Shown piece by piece: positions 32,289 through 40,799 of a DNA stretch of 48,589 nucleotides. Positions within the stretch are counted from its first letter, which is position 1; each line of letters starts with the position of its first letter. The notes below the pieces were generated by a model that was not told the origin of the DNA, ran no database searches, and was given only the letters and a program-made list of their open reading frames with translations. Source of the stretch: Malonomonas rubra DSM 5091 (lineage in GTDB: Bacteria; Desulfobacterota; Desulfuromonadia; Desulfuromonadales; Geopsychrobacteraceae); the NCBI RefSeq assembly GCF_900142125.1, contig NZ_FQZT01000017.1, positions 1 to 48,589 of the forward strand, in the 5' to 3' direction. The position numbers and the translations under genes were made by a program.

Positions 32289-33866
32289 TTACACGTGGAG
32301 ACTGATGCCTCCGCCACCATTCTGCATCAGGTGGGCAAGGGGAACGATCTGTTCTTCAGCGTTCAGATCTTGTTGCCAGCCGGACTGCTGCCGGTTTTGT
32401 TGGCGCTGTTGCTGCTCTTGCGCCATCTGCTCGAATTGACCTTGATCCTGATTGCGATCAACATCGACGTTGAATTGATCGATTTTCAATCCCTGTTCGG
32501 CCAGAGCGTTGCGCAGTTGCGGCAGGTTGCGTTCGAGAACTTCCTGAACCTGAATGCTTTGCGCGTGCAGGTTGGCACGGACACGATCACCTTCGACCTG
32601 CAGTTCGATCTTCAACGAACCGAGTTCAGCCGGTTGCAGACGCAGCACCATACGGCCTGATTCACCATTCTGGCTACCGACAAAGCGGGTCACCACCTGG
32701 TCAAAAATCTGACTTTCAGCGACCTGCTGTCCGCTCGGCAACTGGACGGTCGGGGTTTGTACCTGAACCCTGGCAGCCTGCTGCTGCACCGTATTCAGGT
32801 TCGGCTGAGCCTGCTGTCCCGCCTGTTGCACCAGGCTTTCAACGTTCTGCTTCGGCTGTTGCGACAACATTTCCGCGAAATCAGCAGTTTCAGTTGTGTC
32901 CGCTTGTGCTTCGGCAGTTACCTGCTGAGCATTACCGGCAGTATTCGCCTGCACTTGGGCAGTTTCACCCTGGGCACGTTGACGCAGCCCTTGTTGCGGT
33001 TGATTCTGCGGTCTGATCTGCTGTTCGCCACGCGGCTTGAGCAGACCGGCAAAACGGGGATCTACCTCCTCGGCAGTTTCCTCCGAGAACAACATTGCTT
33101 CCGCTGTCTCTTCAGTTTCCACGACAACCTGTTCAGCTGTTTCCTGCTTGGCAGTTTGTGCTGTGGCAACACTGTCGATCGCTTTCTGCAGAATCTGACG
33201 GGCTTGGGCCAGGTTTTCCACCAGTTTCGGTTCTTTGCCCTGAGTCTCGGTGTTCATCATGCCAGCTGCCAGCTCGGCGTTTTCCAACAGTGATTCATCA
33301 CCGTTCAGTTCCGCGTCCAGTTCTTCGCTCAGCTCGGCACCCAGTTGTTCCGCCAGTTGAGTCAGCTGTTCGCCATCGGCATTTTCCGTCAGGTTTTGCA
33401 GTTGTTCTGCCAACGCGGAGAAATCGATTCCGGCCAGCACCTGCTCGCCCTGCAGATCAGCACCTTCGAGCTGTTGTACCAGCTGCTGCAGCAATTCTTC
33501 ACTGCTGCCGAACTCCTCGACCAGTTCCGGGGTTTCACCACCGGCGATCACCTTCATCAGGTTGACGACAGTCTGCTGCAGCTTAGCTGCTTTTTCTGTC
33601 ATCGGCTCAGCGTTCTGCTGACCCTGATCAGCTACCTGCGGCTGTTGCTTTGCTTCCCGTGCGGGCTGCTCCGACGTTTTAGCTTCCTGCTTCGCGGCCT
33701 GTTTTTCCACCTGCTTCGGCTTGGTTTCCGCCTGTTCCGGATGTTCCGCACGACGCTGTTCGTTCAATACCTTGCCAAACTCTTTGCTCTGCGGCTCAAC
33801 CGGCTTGGCCGGAGCCATCATTTCCGACGTCTGAGTACCCATGTCGATCATGGACATTGCTTGCAT
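32289..33866 (-). CDS. fliK: Hook-length control protein FliK
   Basis: 525 residues, very rich in Gln, Glu and Ala over residues 1-400 (for example KPKQVEKQAAKQEAKTS). The C-terminal domain is recognisable (about 400-480): GESGRMVLRLQPAELGSLKIELQVEGDRVRANLHAQSIQVQEVLERNLPQLRNALAEQGLKID. It measures hook length and triggers the FlhB export switch. GGAGGTGA precedes the first of several in-frame ATG codons. Located before flgD, as usual. Confidence 0.93.
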   Translation of the reverse strand: MQAMSMIDMGTQTSEMMAPAKPVEPQSKEFGKVLNEQRRAEHPEQAETKPKQVEKQAAKQEAKTSEQPAREAKQQPQVADQGQQNAEPMTEKAAKLQQTVVNLMKVIAGGETPELVEEFGSSEELLQQLVQQLEGADLQGEQVLAGIDFSALAEQLQNLTENADGEQLTQLAEQLGAELSEELDAELNGDESLLENAELAAGMMNTETQGKEPKLVENLAQARQILQKAIDSVATAQTAKQETAEQVVVETEETAEAMLFSEETAEEVDPRFAGLLKPRGEQQIRPQNQPQQGLRQRAQGETAQVQANTAGNAQQVTAEAQADTTETADFAEMLSQQPKQNVESLVQQAGQQAQPNLNTVQQQAARVQVQTPTVQLPSGQQVAESQIFDQVVTRFVGSQNGESGRMVLRLQPAELGSLKIELQVEGDRVRANLHAQSIQVQEVLERNLPQLRNALAEQGLKIDQFNVDVDRNQDQGQFEQMAQEQQQRQQNRQQSGWQQDLNAEEQIVPLAHLMQNGGGGISLHV

Positions 33867-33909
33867 TCGTTTTCACCTCCTTTCCTTTTTGAATTTTGTT
33901 GCTTCAGGC

Positions 33910-34416
33910 CTAGTAGCCTGATTTATCATTCACCGGTATCTCGGTAAAAGCCCTGCTCAATTCGGTTGCGATATCTGGATCGAGATAGTCAAGGATCTTT
34001 CCTGCGGTCTTTTTCTTAATACCAAGCAGAATGTTGATCGCTAAATCCTTATCCAGATCCCTGATCAACCTGGCTGCTTTCTGCGGCGACATCTTCTCGT
34101 AAATCTTGCCCAACTCCTCGACGCGAACACCCTCTTCCTGATCTTTGCGGTTCAGCAGTTTTTCCAACTCGTCACGAAGTTCCTGCATCGCCGCGAGTTT
34201 CTTATCGACTTCTGCTTCCAGGGTCTTTAGCTGCATTTCGCGACTATCCAGTTTCGCTTCACGCTCGCCAAGTTTGTCGTATTCATCTTCAATCGACACC
34301 AGGATGCGTCGCTCCTCCACCGACTCGATCTGCTCTTCATCGATCAGATCCTGGGCGAACAGCGGTGCCGTCAGGCAAAGAAAGGCCATCACGGCCAGGG
34401 TGAGGCGACCACTCAT
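33910..34416 (-). CDS. MotE-like protein (MgtE_N-type domain)
   Basis: 168 residues with an N-terminal signal peptide (GRLTLAVMAFLCLTAPLFA), a long coiled coil (about 35-95) and a C-terminal MgtE-N-like helical domain: KIYEKMSPQKAARLIRDLDKDLAINILLGIKKKTAGKILDYLDPDIATELSRAF. Periplasmic proteins of this form, placed next to fliJ or motor genes, are called MotE or FliK-associated; MotE-like proteins are implicated in stator stability. It overlaps fliJ by 4 bp. The function is assigned by family and position only. Confidence 0.82.
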   Translation of the reverse strand: MSGRLTLAVMAFLCLTAPLFAQDLIDEEQIESVEERRILVSIEDEYDKLGEREAKLDSREMQLKTLEAEVDKKLAAMQELRDELEKLLNRKDQEEGVRVEELGKIYEKMSPQKAARLIRDLDKDLAINILLGIKKKTAGKILDYLDPDIATELSRAFTEIPVNDKSGY

Positions 34417-34859
34417 GTCAGGTCTCCTTTATTGCGCAGGCTGATTTCATCCAGCATTTCCCGTTCTTTCCGATTCAATTCCTGTAGATATTCCGCGTCC
34501 TGTTTTTCTTTGAGTTTTTCGATCACCTGCCGGTCGCGGGCAGCAGCCAGCAGCTCATCCCGCTCACCGACGATCTGACGCTCCAGACGATTCAGCTCCT
34601 GCTGCAGCCGTTCGATAATGCGACGACAGTGCTGGATGCCATTCTCAAACAGGTCGATTTCGGCAATCGTCAACCCATCACGTTGGCGCTCTTTGAGTTC
34701 GGCGTCCTGCCGCATCAGCTCCTGTTGCTGGCGCTGCAGCTCTTCCTCCAACTCTGTTTTGCGCTGCATGCTGGCTGCCAACAGCTGCTGCGCCTGATTT
34801 TCAAGCAGCTGACGGTAGTTAAGCACCGATTGCAATTTGAATTTTTTCGCCACGAACAC
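34413..34859 (-). CDS. fliJ: Flagellar export protein FliJ
   Basis: 148 residues, almost wholly coiled coil: FKLQSVLNYRQLLENQAQQLLAASMQRKTELEEELQRQQQELMRQD at the N-terminus, and LNRLERQIVGERDELLAAARDRQVIEKLKEKQ at the C-terminus. FliJ is the central stalk of the FliI ATPase ring and escorts chaperones. The start of the coil matches the FliJ N-terminal signature, and it follows fliI in the conserved order. Confidence 0.92.
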   Translation of the reverse strand: MFVAKKFKLQSVLNYRQLLENQAQQLLAASMQRKTELEEELQRQQQELMRQDAELKERQRDGLTIAEIDLFENGIQHCRRIIERLQQELNRLERQIVGERDELLAAARDRQVIEKLKEKQDAEYLQELNRKEREMLDEISLRNKGDLT

Positions 34860-34888
34860 TCTCCTTAAGAGCTTCGGCTAACAGGAGC

Positions 34889-36214
34889 TTACCTGGGTTG
34901 CTGACGACGATCCTGAACCAATTCACCGAGCGCTTCGACGGTACTGTCAAAATCGACCGCATCATCCATCCCCTGGCGCAGAAACTCGGTCACCGCCTCG
35001 ATACGGGAGATCGCGTAGTCGATTTTGCCATTGCTGCCCTCGGCGTAGGCACCTATGTTGATCAGGTCTTCCGCTTCTTTGTGGGTTGCCATGATTTCGC
35101 GGATCCGACCACTCATCTGCACATGCTCAGGGCTGACGATGTCGCGCATGACCCGGCTGGCCGAGCGGAGAATATCGATGGCGGGGAAGTGGTTGCGCGC
35201 CGCCAGATCGCGCGAAAGAACAATGTGGCCGTCAAGAATCGAGCGGACCGCGTCGGCAATCGGCTCGTTCATGTCATCCCCTTCGACCAACACGGTGTAA
35301 AGCCCGGTGATACTGCCTTTGCCTTTGAAGCTGCCGGCGCGCTCCAGCAGTTTCGGCAGGGTGGCAAACACCGACGGCGTATATCCCTTGGTGGTCGGTG
35401 GCTCACCGATGGCCAACCCGACTTCACGCATCGCCATGGCGAAACGGGTGGCCGAGTCCATCATCAACAGCACGTTCTTGCCCTGGGCACAGAAATACTC
35501 GGCAATCGTCGTCGCGACAAAAGCGCCACGCATACGCAGCAACGGCGAAACATCGGAAGTCGCGGTGACCACAACCGTACGGGCCAAACCTTCCGGGCCC
35601 AGATCACGCTCGATAAATTCGCGTACTTCACGGCCCCGCTCGCCGATCAGGGCGATAACGTTGACATCGGCACGGGTGTGCTTGGCCATCATGCCGAGCA
35701 GCACGCTTTTACCGACACCGGAGCCGGCCATAATCCCCATTCTCTGCCCACGGCCACAGGTCAACATGGCGTTGATCGCCCGCACGCCGAGGTCGAGAGG
35801 TTGGGAAATCTGATCGCGTGCCATCGGGCTGGCCGGCAGCGCATAAAGGGGATATTCGGTTTCACAGGGGGCCAGCGGCATCTCGTCGAGGGGTTGACCG
35901 AGGGCATCGATAACGCGACCGAGCAGTTGATCGCCGACCGGCAGGGTGGCGCTGTCACGGACCACTTGAATCAGGCTGCCGGGGCCCAAGCCCCGCAACT
36001 CACCGAGCGGCATCAGCAGGGCGCGCGATTCACGGAAGCCGACAACCTCGGCCGGAACCGGTTCACCACCACCCAAAGGAATCATCTGGCAGAGGGTACC
36101 AACGGTCGCGGACGGACAGTGCCCTTCGACGACCAGGCCGACGATCTGGGTCACTTTGCCACTGACCTTGAGCGGATTGACCGCTTTAATGCGCTCGACC
36201 AAATCCTGCATCAA
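34889..36214 (-). CDS. fliI: Flagellar export ATPase FliI
   Basis: 441 residues, F1-beta-like. The Walker A motif is GSGVGKS (164-170); NVLLMMDSATRFAMAMREVGLAIGEPPTTKGYTPSVFATLPKLLERAG contains Walker B and the catalytic loop. N-terminal VTQIVGLVVEG and GRVIDALGQPLD are standard. It energises substrate release for export. It overlaps fliH by 4 bp. An unusually long open frame lies antisense to it but is a coding shadow. Confidence 0.97.
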   Translation of the reverse strand: MMQDLVERIKAVNPLKVSGKVTQIVGLVVEGHCPSATVGTLCQMIPLGGGEPVPAEVVGFRESRALLMPLGELRGLGPGSLIQVVRDSATLPVGDQLLGRVIDALGQPLDEMPLAPCETEYPLYALPASPMARDQISQPLDLGVRAINAMLTCGRGQRMGIMAGSGVGKSVLLGMMAKHTRADVNVIALIGERGREVREFIERDLGPEGLARTVVVTATSDVSPLLRMRGAFVATTIAEYFCAQGKNVLLMMDSATRFAMAMREVGLAIGEPPTTKGYTPSVFATLPKLLERAGSFKGKGSITGLYTVLVEGDDMNEPIADAVRSILDGHIVLSRDLAARNHFPAIDILRSASRVMRDIVSPEHVQMSGRIREIMATHKEAEDLINIGAYAEGSNGKIDYAISRIEAVTEFLRQGMDDAVDFDSTVEALGELVQDRRQQPR

Positions 36215-36903
36215 CCTTCCGATATCGCTTGGGTGAGTGCTTCGCGGATGCTCTCCAACTGGGTTTCGATGGTCGCATCAACATCGCCAAGCTCGGAATC
36301 AAGCCGGCAGCCGCCCTGGCTGATGCTCGGGTCGGCTTCGAAGCTGATGTTCTTCAGACCGCTGATGCTGGCCAGAAACAATGGTTTCTGTGCGGTCACG
36401 GCTTCCAAGTCGACTGGATTGACCCGCACCCGATAATTATCGGAGCGAACCGAAGCCTGCAGCGCGTTCTCGATAATGCCGAGCACCACTGCCGGGTCGG
36501 CCGCAACCGAAGAACGAATGACCTGCTCGGCAACCGCCATCACCAGCCGCAACATGTCCTGTCGGCCTGCCTGCGCCAGAGACTCGCGCAATCGGCTGAC
36601 ACCTTCCAGCGCCTGCGTCAAAGCCTGCACACTGTTATTGAAACGCTGCTCAGATTCGTTCAGACCGTCCTGACGTCCGCGTGCGTAAGCTTCTTCAATC
36701 TGCTGCTGTACCCAAACTTCAGGGGCAGCCGGAGCAGTGGGCTCAGCCTTGGCGGCAGCGGCAGGAGCAGGCGGCGCCTTGGTCACCGAACCATCCTCCT
36801 CACTGCCCGGGGCCGCTGCCGGCTCACCGAAAGAACGGAAGCGGAACTCGCGCAGATCACCGGCTTCAGTGCCGCGGTAAACCTTAGACAAGCTCATCTC
36901 CAC
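36211..36903 (-). CDS. fliH: Flagellar export ATPase regulator FliH
   Basis: 230 residues. An N-terminal Pro/Ala-rich linker (about 30-85) is followed by a central coiled coil with AYARGRQDGLNESEQRFNNSVQAL (the GxxxG-like FliH repeat region is weak) and a C-terminal stator-like domain: LRLVMAVAEQVIRSSVAADPAVVLGIIENALQ and FEADPSISQGGCRLDSELGDVDATIETQLESI. It anchors FliI to the C-ring. It begins within the last 20 bp of fliG. Confidence 0.93.
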   Translation of the reverse strand: MEMSLSKVYRGTEAGDLREFRFRSFGEPAAAPGSEEDGSVTKAPPAPAAAAKAEPTAPAAPEVWVQQQIEEAYARGRQDGLNESEQRFNNSVQALTQALEGVSRLRESLAQAGRQDMLRLVMAVAEQVIRSSVAADPAVVLGIIENALQASVRSDNYRVRVNPVDLEAVTAQKPLFLASISGLKNISFEADPSISQGGCRLDSELGDVDATIETQLESIREALTQAISEG

Positions 36904-37897
36904 CTCCGCCGCGACCCGGAATCACGATACTGCCATCCTCTTCAAGCTTCAATGCGACTTTAACCACTTCCATCTGCATCGCTTCAACTTCCGACAGCTT
37001 ACGCGGCCCCATCGCTTCAAGGTCTTCGGCGATCATGTCGGCCGCACGTTCGGAAATGTTACCGAAAATCTTCTGCTTGATCGCATCGGAGGCGGTCTTC
37101 AGCGCCAGGGTCAGCATATCTGTGCTGACTTCGCGCAGGATCGCCTGCATGCCACGGTTGTCAATCGTGACCAGATCTTCGAAGGTAAACATCAGCCGGC
37201 GGATATCTTCGGCCATATCGGGATCAGCCGCTTCGATACTGGTAAGGATCACCTGGTCGGCGCCCTTTTCCATTTTGCTGAGAATCTCGACGACCTTCTC
37301 GATTCCGCCAACCTGTTTGCGATCTGTACCGGACGCAACACCAATCTCGCGCTGCAGGGCGTCTTCGATCTGGTTGATGACTTCGGGCGAGACGTTGTCG
37401 ATCTTGGCGATACGATACATGATCTCACCGCGGGCATCGTCCGGCAGTTCGGCGAGGATGCGGCTGGTGTGATCTTCCTTCTGGGTCGACAGGATCAGGG
37501 CAACGGTCTGCGGGTGCTCGTTTTCGAGCAGACCGGCAACCATCCGCGGGTGCATTTTTGAGATTGTTTCCAGCGGCCGCCCCTCGATACCGGCAGAGAC
37601 CTGGTCGAGCAGCTGCTGGGCGCGCTCATTGTTGGCCCCACCGAGGATGGCGTGCTTGGCAAACTCTTCACCGCGAATATAAACGCCGATATCGCCATCA
37701 CGCGCCGTTTTGAACTCTTCCAGGATCTCCCGCGCAACTTTCGGATCGACATGGTCGATGTCCATCATGCAGCGGCTGATCTCTCGGACTTCGCTGTCAT
37801 CCAGGGCTTCGAAGATCTTGGCCGTGGCCTCTTCGCCCAGACAGAGCAGCAGCAACGCCGCTTTTTTTGCCCCACTTAAATGCTTCGCTTTCAGCAC
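36884..37897 (-). CDS. fliG: Flagellar motor switch protein FliG
   Basis: 337 residues with all three domains: N-terminal (LSGAKKAALLLLCLGEEATAKIFEALDDSEVREIS), middle (LLENEHPQTVALILS, the EHPQ motif, and LPDDARGEIMYRIAKIDNVSPEVI) and C-terminal torque domain (MFTFEDLVTIDNRGMQAILREVSTDMLTLALK and NISERAADMIAEDLEAMGPRKLSEVEAMQ). It couples the rotor to MotA. It sits between fliF and fliH as usual. Confidence 0.97.
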   Translation of the reverse strand: MLKAKHLSGAKKAALLLLCLGEEATAKIFEALDDSEVREISRCMMDIDHVDPKVAREILEEFKTARDGDIGVYIRGEEFAKHAILGGANNERAQQLLDQVSAGIEGRPLETISKMHPRMVAGLLENEHPQTVALILSTQKEDHTSRILAELPDDARGEIMYRIAKIDNVSPEVINQIEDALQREIGVASGTDRKQVGGIEKVVEILSKMEKGADQVILTSIEAADPDMAEDIRRLMFTFEDLVTIDNRGMQAILREVSTDMLTLALKTASDAIKQKIFGNISERAADMIAEDLEAMGPRKLSEVEAMQMEVVKVALKLEEDGSIVIPGRGGGGDELV

Positions 37898-37926
37898 AAA
37901 TCACTCCAGCTCAAAACAGGTCTGTA

Positions 37927-39534
37927 TCAGGATTCAGCAGGTTCTTCACGCAGCCAGTTCTTCACCACCTGCACCGGCATCATATCGCCACCGAGAACTT
38001 CCTGGCGGATCTGTGCCAACGGATCACTCGGGCCACCAAGCAACGGGGTTCCTTCCCCTTCCCGCAGCTCAGCTTCAAGTTCTTCCACCGTTTTCATCGG
38101 CTGAGTTTCTTGCTGGGCACCGCGCATCGTCTTGATCATTGGCCGCAGGAACAGCAGGTAACCCATCAGCGCAGCGAAACCGAGCAGACCGTACTTGATA
38201 AACGGCATGAAGGGGTAAACTTTGTCGATCAAAGACGGCGCCGGTAAAATTTCTTCCGCATCAAAACCGCTCTCGAACGGCATCGACACAACCGAAATCA
38301 GGTCACCGCGCTGATCGTTGATACCAAGAGCGGTTCGCACCATCTTCTCGATTTCTTTCAGCTCTTCTGCGCTGCGGGGTGTCGGGGTCGGCTCATTGCC
38401 TTCCGCCCCCGGAGTCAGTTTGTCGGCGACCAGCACAGAAACGGAGATTTTGCTGACGTTACCAACCGCCTGCACAGTTTTACTGACAATCTTGCTCATC
38501 TCATAGTTTGCCATCTCTTCGGTACGGCTCGATGGCGTGGTGCTGCGGGTTCGGCCGACGTCTCCATCGTCCATATTGGAAACAACACCCGGAACACCGC
38601 CAGTCGTTTCGCTGCTGCCCCGCTCACTGGTTGCGCGCTCGCTGACCACGACCACGCTGTTCGGATCGATCGCTTCCTCAACCCGTTCGCGCTGATCGAA
38701 ATCGACTTCGGCATTCACGCGGACCAGAGAATTCCCGGCACCAAGGGCACGATCGAGTAACGATTGCGCACTGTTTTCCAAGCGACGCTCCATGGTCAAC
38801 TGGTATTCCAGCATGCCGGGCGTCATCGGGCCGGCGATCTCATCGGAACGGCTCTTCGACAGCACCTTGCCGCTCGAATCAACGACGGTGACGTTCTCCG
38901 CTTCCAGGCCTTCAACACTGCCGGCGACCAGATGGACGATCCCCTGCAGCTGGGCTTCTTTCAAATGCCGGCCAGAGACCAACTTGACGATGACTGATGC
39001 GGTCGCCTGCTGCTGCTGTTCGCGGAACAGGCGTTTTTCCGGCAGAGCCAGGTGGATGCGGGCCCCTTCGACCGGGCCGAGCGAGGTGATGGTGCGCATC
39101 AGTTCACCCTGCAGGGCGCGCCGATAGTTCACCTTCTGGGCAAAATCGGTCATGCCGAAGCTCTGCTTGTCGAAGATCTCGAAGCCGACACCTCCGTCAG
39201 CCAGGCCGGAACCGGCTAGCTCGAGGCGAGCTTCATAAACCTTGTCGGCCGGGATCATGATGTCGCGACCGCCACCATCCAGACGATAGGGAATCTTGCG
39301 ATCTTTCAACCACTCGACCACCTGGGCGGCATCACGGTTCGGCAGGTTGGCGAACAGCAAACTGTAGTCGGCGACCTTTGATTGCATGATGATGGCGCCA
39401 AAAGCCAGCGCGCTTACCAACACAACGCCAATCAAGCTCAGCTTGCGCGCCAGAGACCATTCCATGATCACGGTGAAAACGGTCTTCTTTGCCTGCGTTT
39501 CGGGAGCTACTTTTTCCAATGCTTCTTCAGCCAT
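37927..39534 (-). CDS. fliF: Flagellar MS-ring protein FliF
   Basis: 535 residues. First transmembrane helix LSLIGVVLVSALAFGAIIMQ (about 34-53), then the ring-building motifs LFANLPNRDAAQVVEWLKDRKIPYRLDGGGRDIMIPADKVYEARLELAGSGL and GPVEGARIHLALPEKRLFREQQQQATASVIV. The second helix (YPFMPFIKYGLLGFAALMGYLLFL) and the C-terminal FliG-binding tail (VVKNWLREEP) complete it. It founds basal body assembly. Confidence 0.97.
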   Translation of the reverse strand: MAEEALEKVAPETQAKKTVFTVIMEWSLARKLSLIGVVLVSALAFGAIIMQSKVADYSLLFANLPNRDAAQVVEWLKDRKIPYRLDGGGRDIMIPADKVYEARLELAGSGLADGGVGFEIFDKQSFGMTDFAQKVNYRRALQGELMRTITSLGPVEGARIHLALPEKRLFREQQQQATASVIVKLVSGRHLKEAQLQGIVHLVAGSVEGLEAENVTVVDSSGKVLSKSRSDEIAGPMTPGMLEYQLTMERRLENSAQSLLDRALGAGNSLVRVNAEVDFDQRERVEEAIDPNSVVVVSERATSERGSSETTGGVPGVVSNMDDGDVGRTRSTTPSSRTEEMANYEMSKIVSKTVQAVGNVSKISVSVLVADKLTPGAEGNEPTPTPRSAEELKEIEKMVRTALGINDQRGDLISVVSMPFESGFDAEEILPAPSLIDKVYPFMPFIKYGLLGFAALMGYLLFLRPMIKTMRGAQQETQPMKTVEELEAELREGEGTPLLGGPSDPLAQIRQEVLGGDMMPVQVVKNWLREEPAES

Positions 39535-39591
39535 CGCCAGAATCCTTTGCCAGCGTCAAAATTACATTCAAAATCGAACAGAAACAGTCGA

Positions 39592-39894
39592 TCAAACCTG
39601 CATGCGCATGATTTCCTGGTAGGCCTCAACCGCCTTGTTGCGCACCTGAACCATCAGCCGCAACGAAATGTCGGCCTCTTCCAGTTTGATCATCGCTTCG
39701 TGCAGGTTCTTGGTTTCACCAGCAGCGATCTGCTCAGCGGCACGGTCGGCGCCCAGCTGCGCTTGGTTGACCTGACCGATCGAATCTTTGAGGGCGTCGG
39801 CAAACTTGCTGCCGATATTCTGCGCCGCCGGCACTTTGTTGCCGTGCAGGCTCTGCAGATGCGATTTGAGGGTAATATCAGCAATTGAACTCAT
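39592..39894 (-). CDS. fliE: Rod adaptor protein FliE
   Basis: 100 residues: FADALKDSIGQVNQAQLGADRAAEQIAAGETKNLHEAMIKLEEADISLRLMVQVRNKAVEAYQEIMRMQV is the complete FliE family signature. It connects the MS-ring to the rod. Positioned between flgC and fliF. Confidence 0.96.
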   Translation of the reverse strand: MSSIADITLKSHLQSLHGNKVPAAQNIGSKFADALKDSIGQVNQAQLGADRAAEQIAAGETKNLHEAMIKLEEADISLRLMVQVRNKAVEAYQEIMRMQV

Positions 39895-39903
39895 AGATCA
39901 CCT

Positions 39904-40335
39904 CTACTGCCCGATCGACAGGGCTTTAAGCGCCATCCGCTTGGCCGACTTGACCACTGTAACGTTGGCCTCGTAGGCGCGACTGGCCGACATCATATCG
40001 GCAGTCTCTTCCACCAGATCGACGTTCGGCATGGCAACATAACCGTTCTCATCAGCGTCGGGGTGCGCTTCGTTGAACACCATCCGCGGTGGCTTGCTGC
40101 TGGCCTGGATATGAGACACTTTGACGCCCTGAGCGGCATCACGCAGGCGAGAATCGAGGGTGTCGGCGAAGCCCTGGCTGGTCGCTTGGAAAACCACTTC
40201 CCGCTTGCGGTAGGGGCCGCCATCGGGAGTCCGGGTGGTTTCGATATTAGCCAGGTTGGAGCTGATGGCGTTCATCCGCACCCGCTGAGCCTTAAGCGCC
40301 GAGGCGCTGATTTTCATGCTGGTAAAAACGTCCAT
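39904..40335 (-). CDS. flgC: Proximal rod protein FlgC
   Basis: 143 residues. N-terminus MDVFTSMKISASALKAQRVRMNAISSNLANIETTRTPDGGPYRKREVVFQ and C-terminus GYVAMPNVDLVEETADMMSASRAYEANVTVVKSAKRMALKALSIGQ match FlgC throughout. It starts 8 bp after the flgB stop. Confidence 0.97.
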   Translation of the reverse strand: MDVFTSMKISASALKAQRVRMNAISSNLANIETTRTPDGGPYRKREVVFQATSQGFADTLDSRLRDAAQGVKVSHIQASSKPPRMVFNEAHPDADENGYVAMPNVDLVEETADMMSASRAYEANVTVVKSAKRMALKALSIGQ

Positions 40336-40343
40336 AAAACCTC

Positions 40344-40757
40344 CTAACGACCGTCACCGGCGACGTACTTGAGCATGCCCATTTTCTTTTTCAACATCTG
40401 TGCACCGGCCTCAAACAATAGCTGGTTCTCAGCCAGGTCGAACATTTCGTCGTCGAGCGAAACGGTATTGCCATCGCCAAGCGGGTTGGTGTCGCGTACT
40501 TTGCTGATTTCGCCCTGCACACTTGCGATGCTGCTGCCGCCGATCGGAAGATGTTTCGGGTTGCTTGTTTTTCCCTGCAGTTGCGGGCTCTGCATCGCTT
40601 GCCGCAAACCTTTCTCGAAATCAAATTTACGCGCTTCGTAACCGGGTGTTTCCGCGTTAGCGATATTGCCGGCGATCACCTGCTGATTCTGCGAACGAAG
40701 ATCGAGACTCTTCTTCAAAACCATCATGCTGCGATCTGCGATCAAGAAATCTGCCAT
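40344..40757 (-). CDS. flgB: Proximal rod protein FlgB
   Basis: 137 residues from ATG 40757 (MADFLIADRSMMVLKKSLDLRSQNQQVIAGNIANAETPGYEARKFDFEKGL), with C-terminal DDEMFDLAENQLLFEAGAQMLKKKMGMLKYVAGDGR. The nine-residue longer start at 40784 lacks a good ribosome site; CAGGAG lies 7 nt before the chosen ATG. It is the first gene of the structural operon and follows a sigma54-type promoter. Confidence 0.95.
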   Translation of the reverse strand: MADFLIADRSMMVLKKSLDLRSQNQQVIAGNIANAETPGYEARKFDFEKGLRQAMQSPQLQGKTSNPKHLPIGGSSIASVQGEISKVRDTNPLGDGNTVSLDDEMFDLAENQLLFEAGAQMLKKKMGMLKYVAGDGR

Positions 40758-40799
40758 TTTCAACTCCTGCCTGTTTTCTGACACCTGTCTTAATTTTTT

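Noticed and set aside
34898-36436. A 512-codon open frame on the plus strand
   Set aside because: It is antisense to fliI and fliH, both of which have full conserved motifs. Its translation is rich in His, Arg and Asp with no recognisable domain, as expected for a shadow frame.
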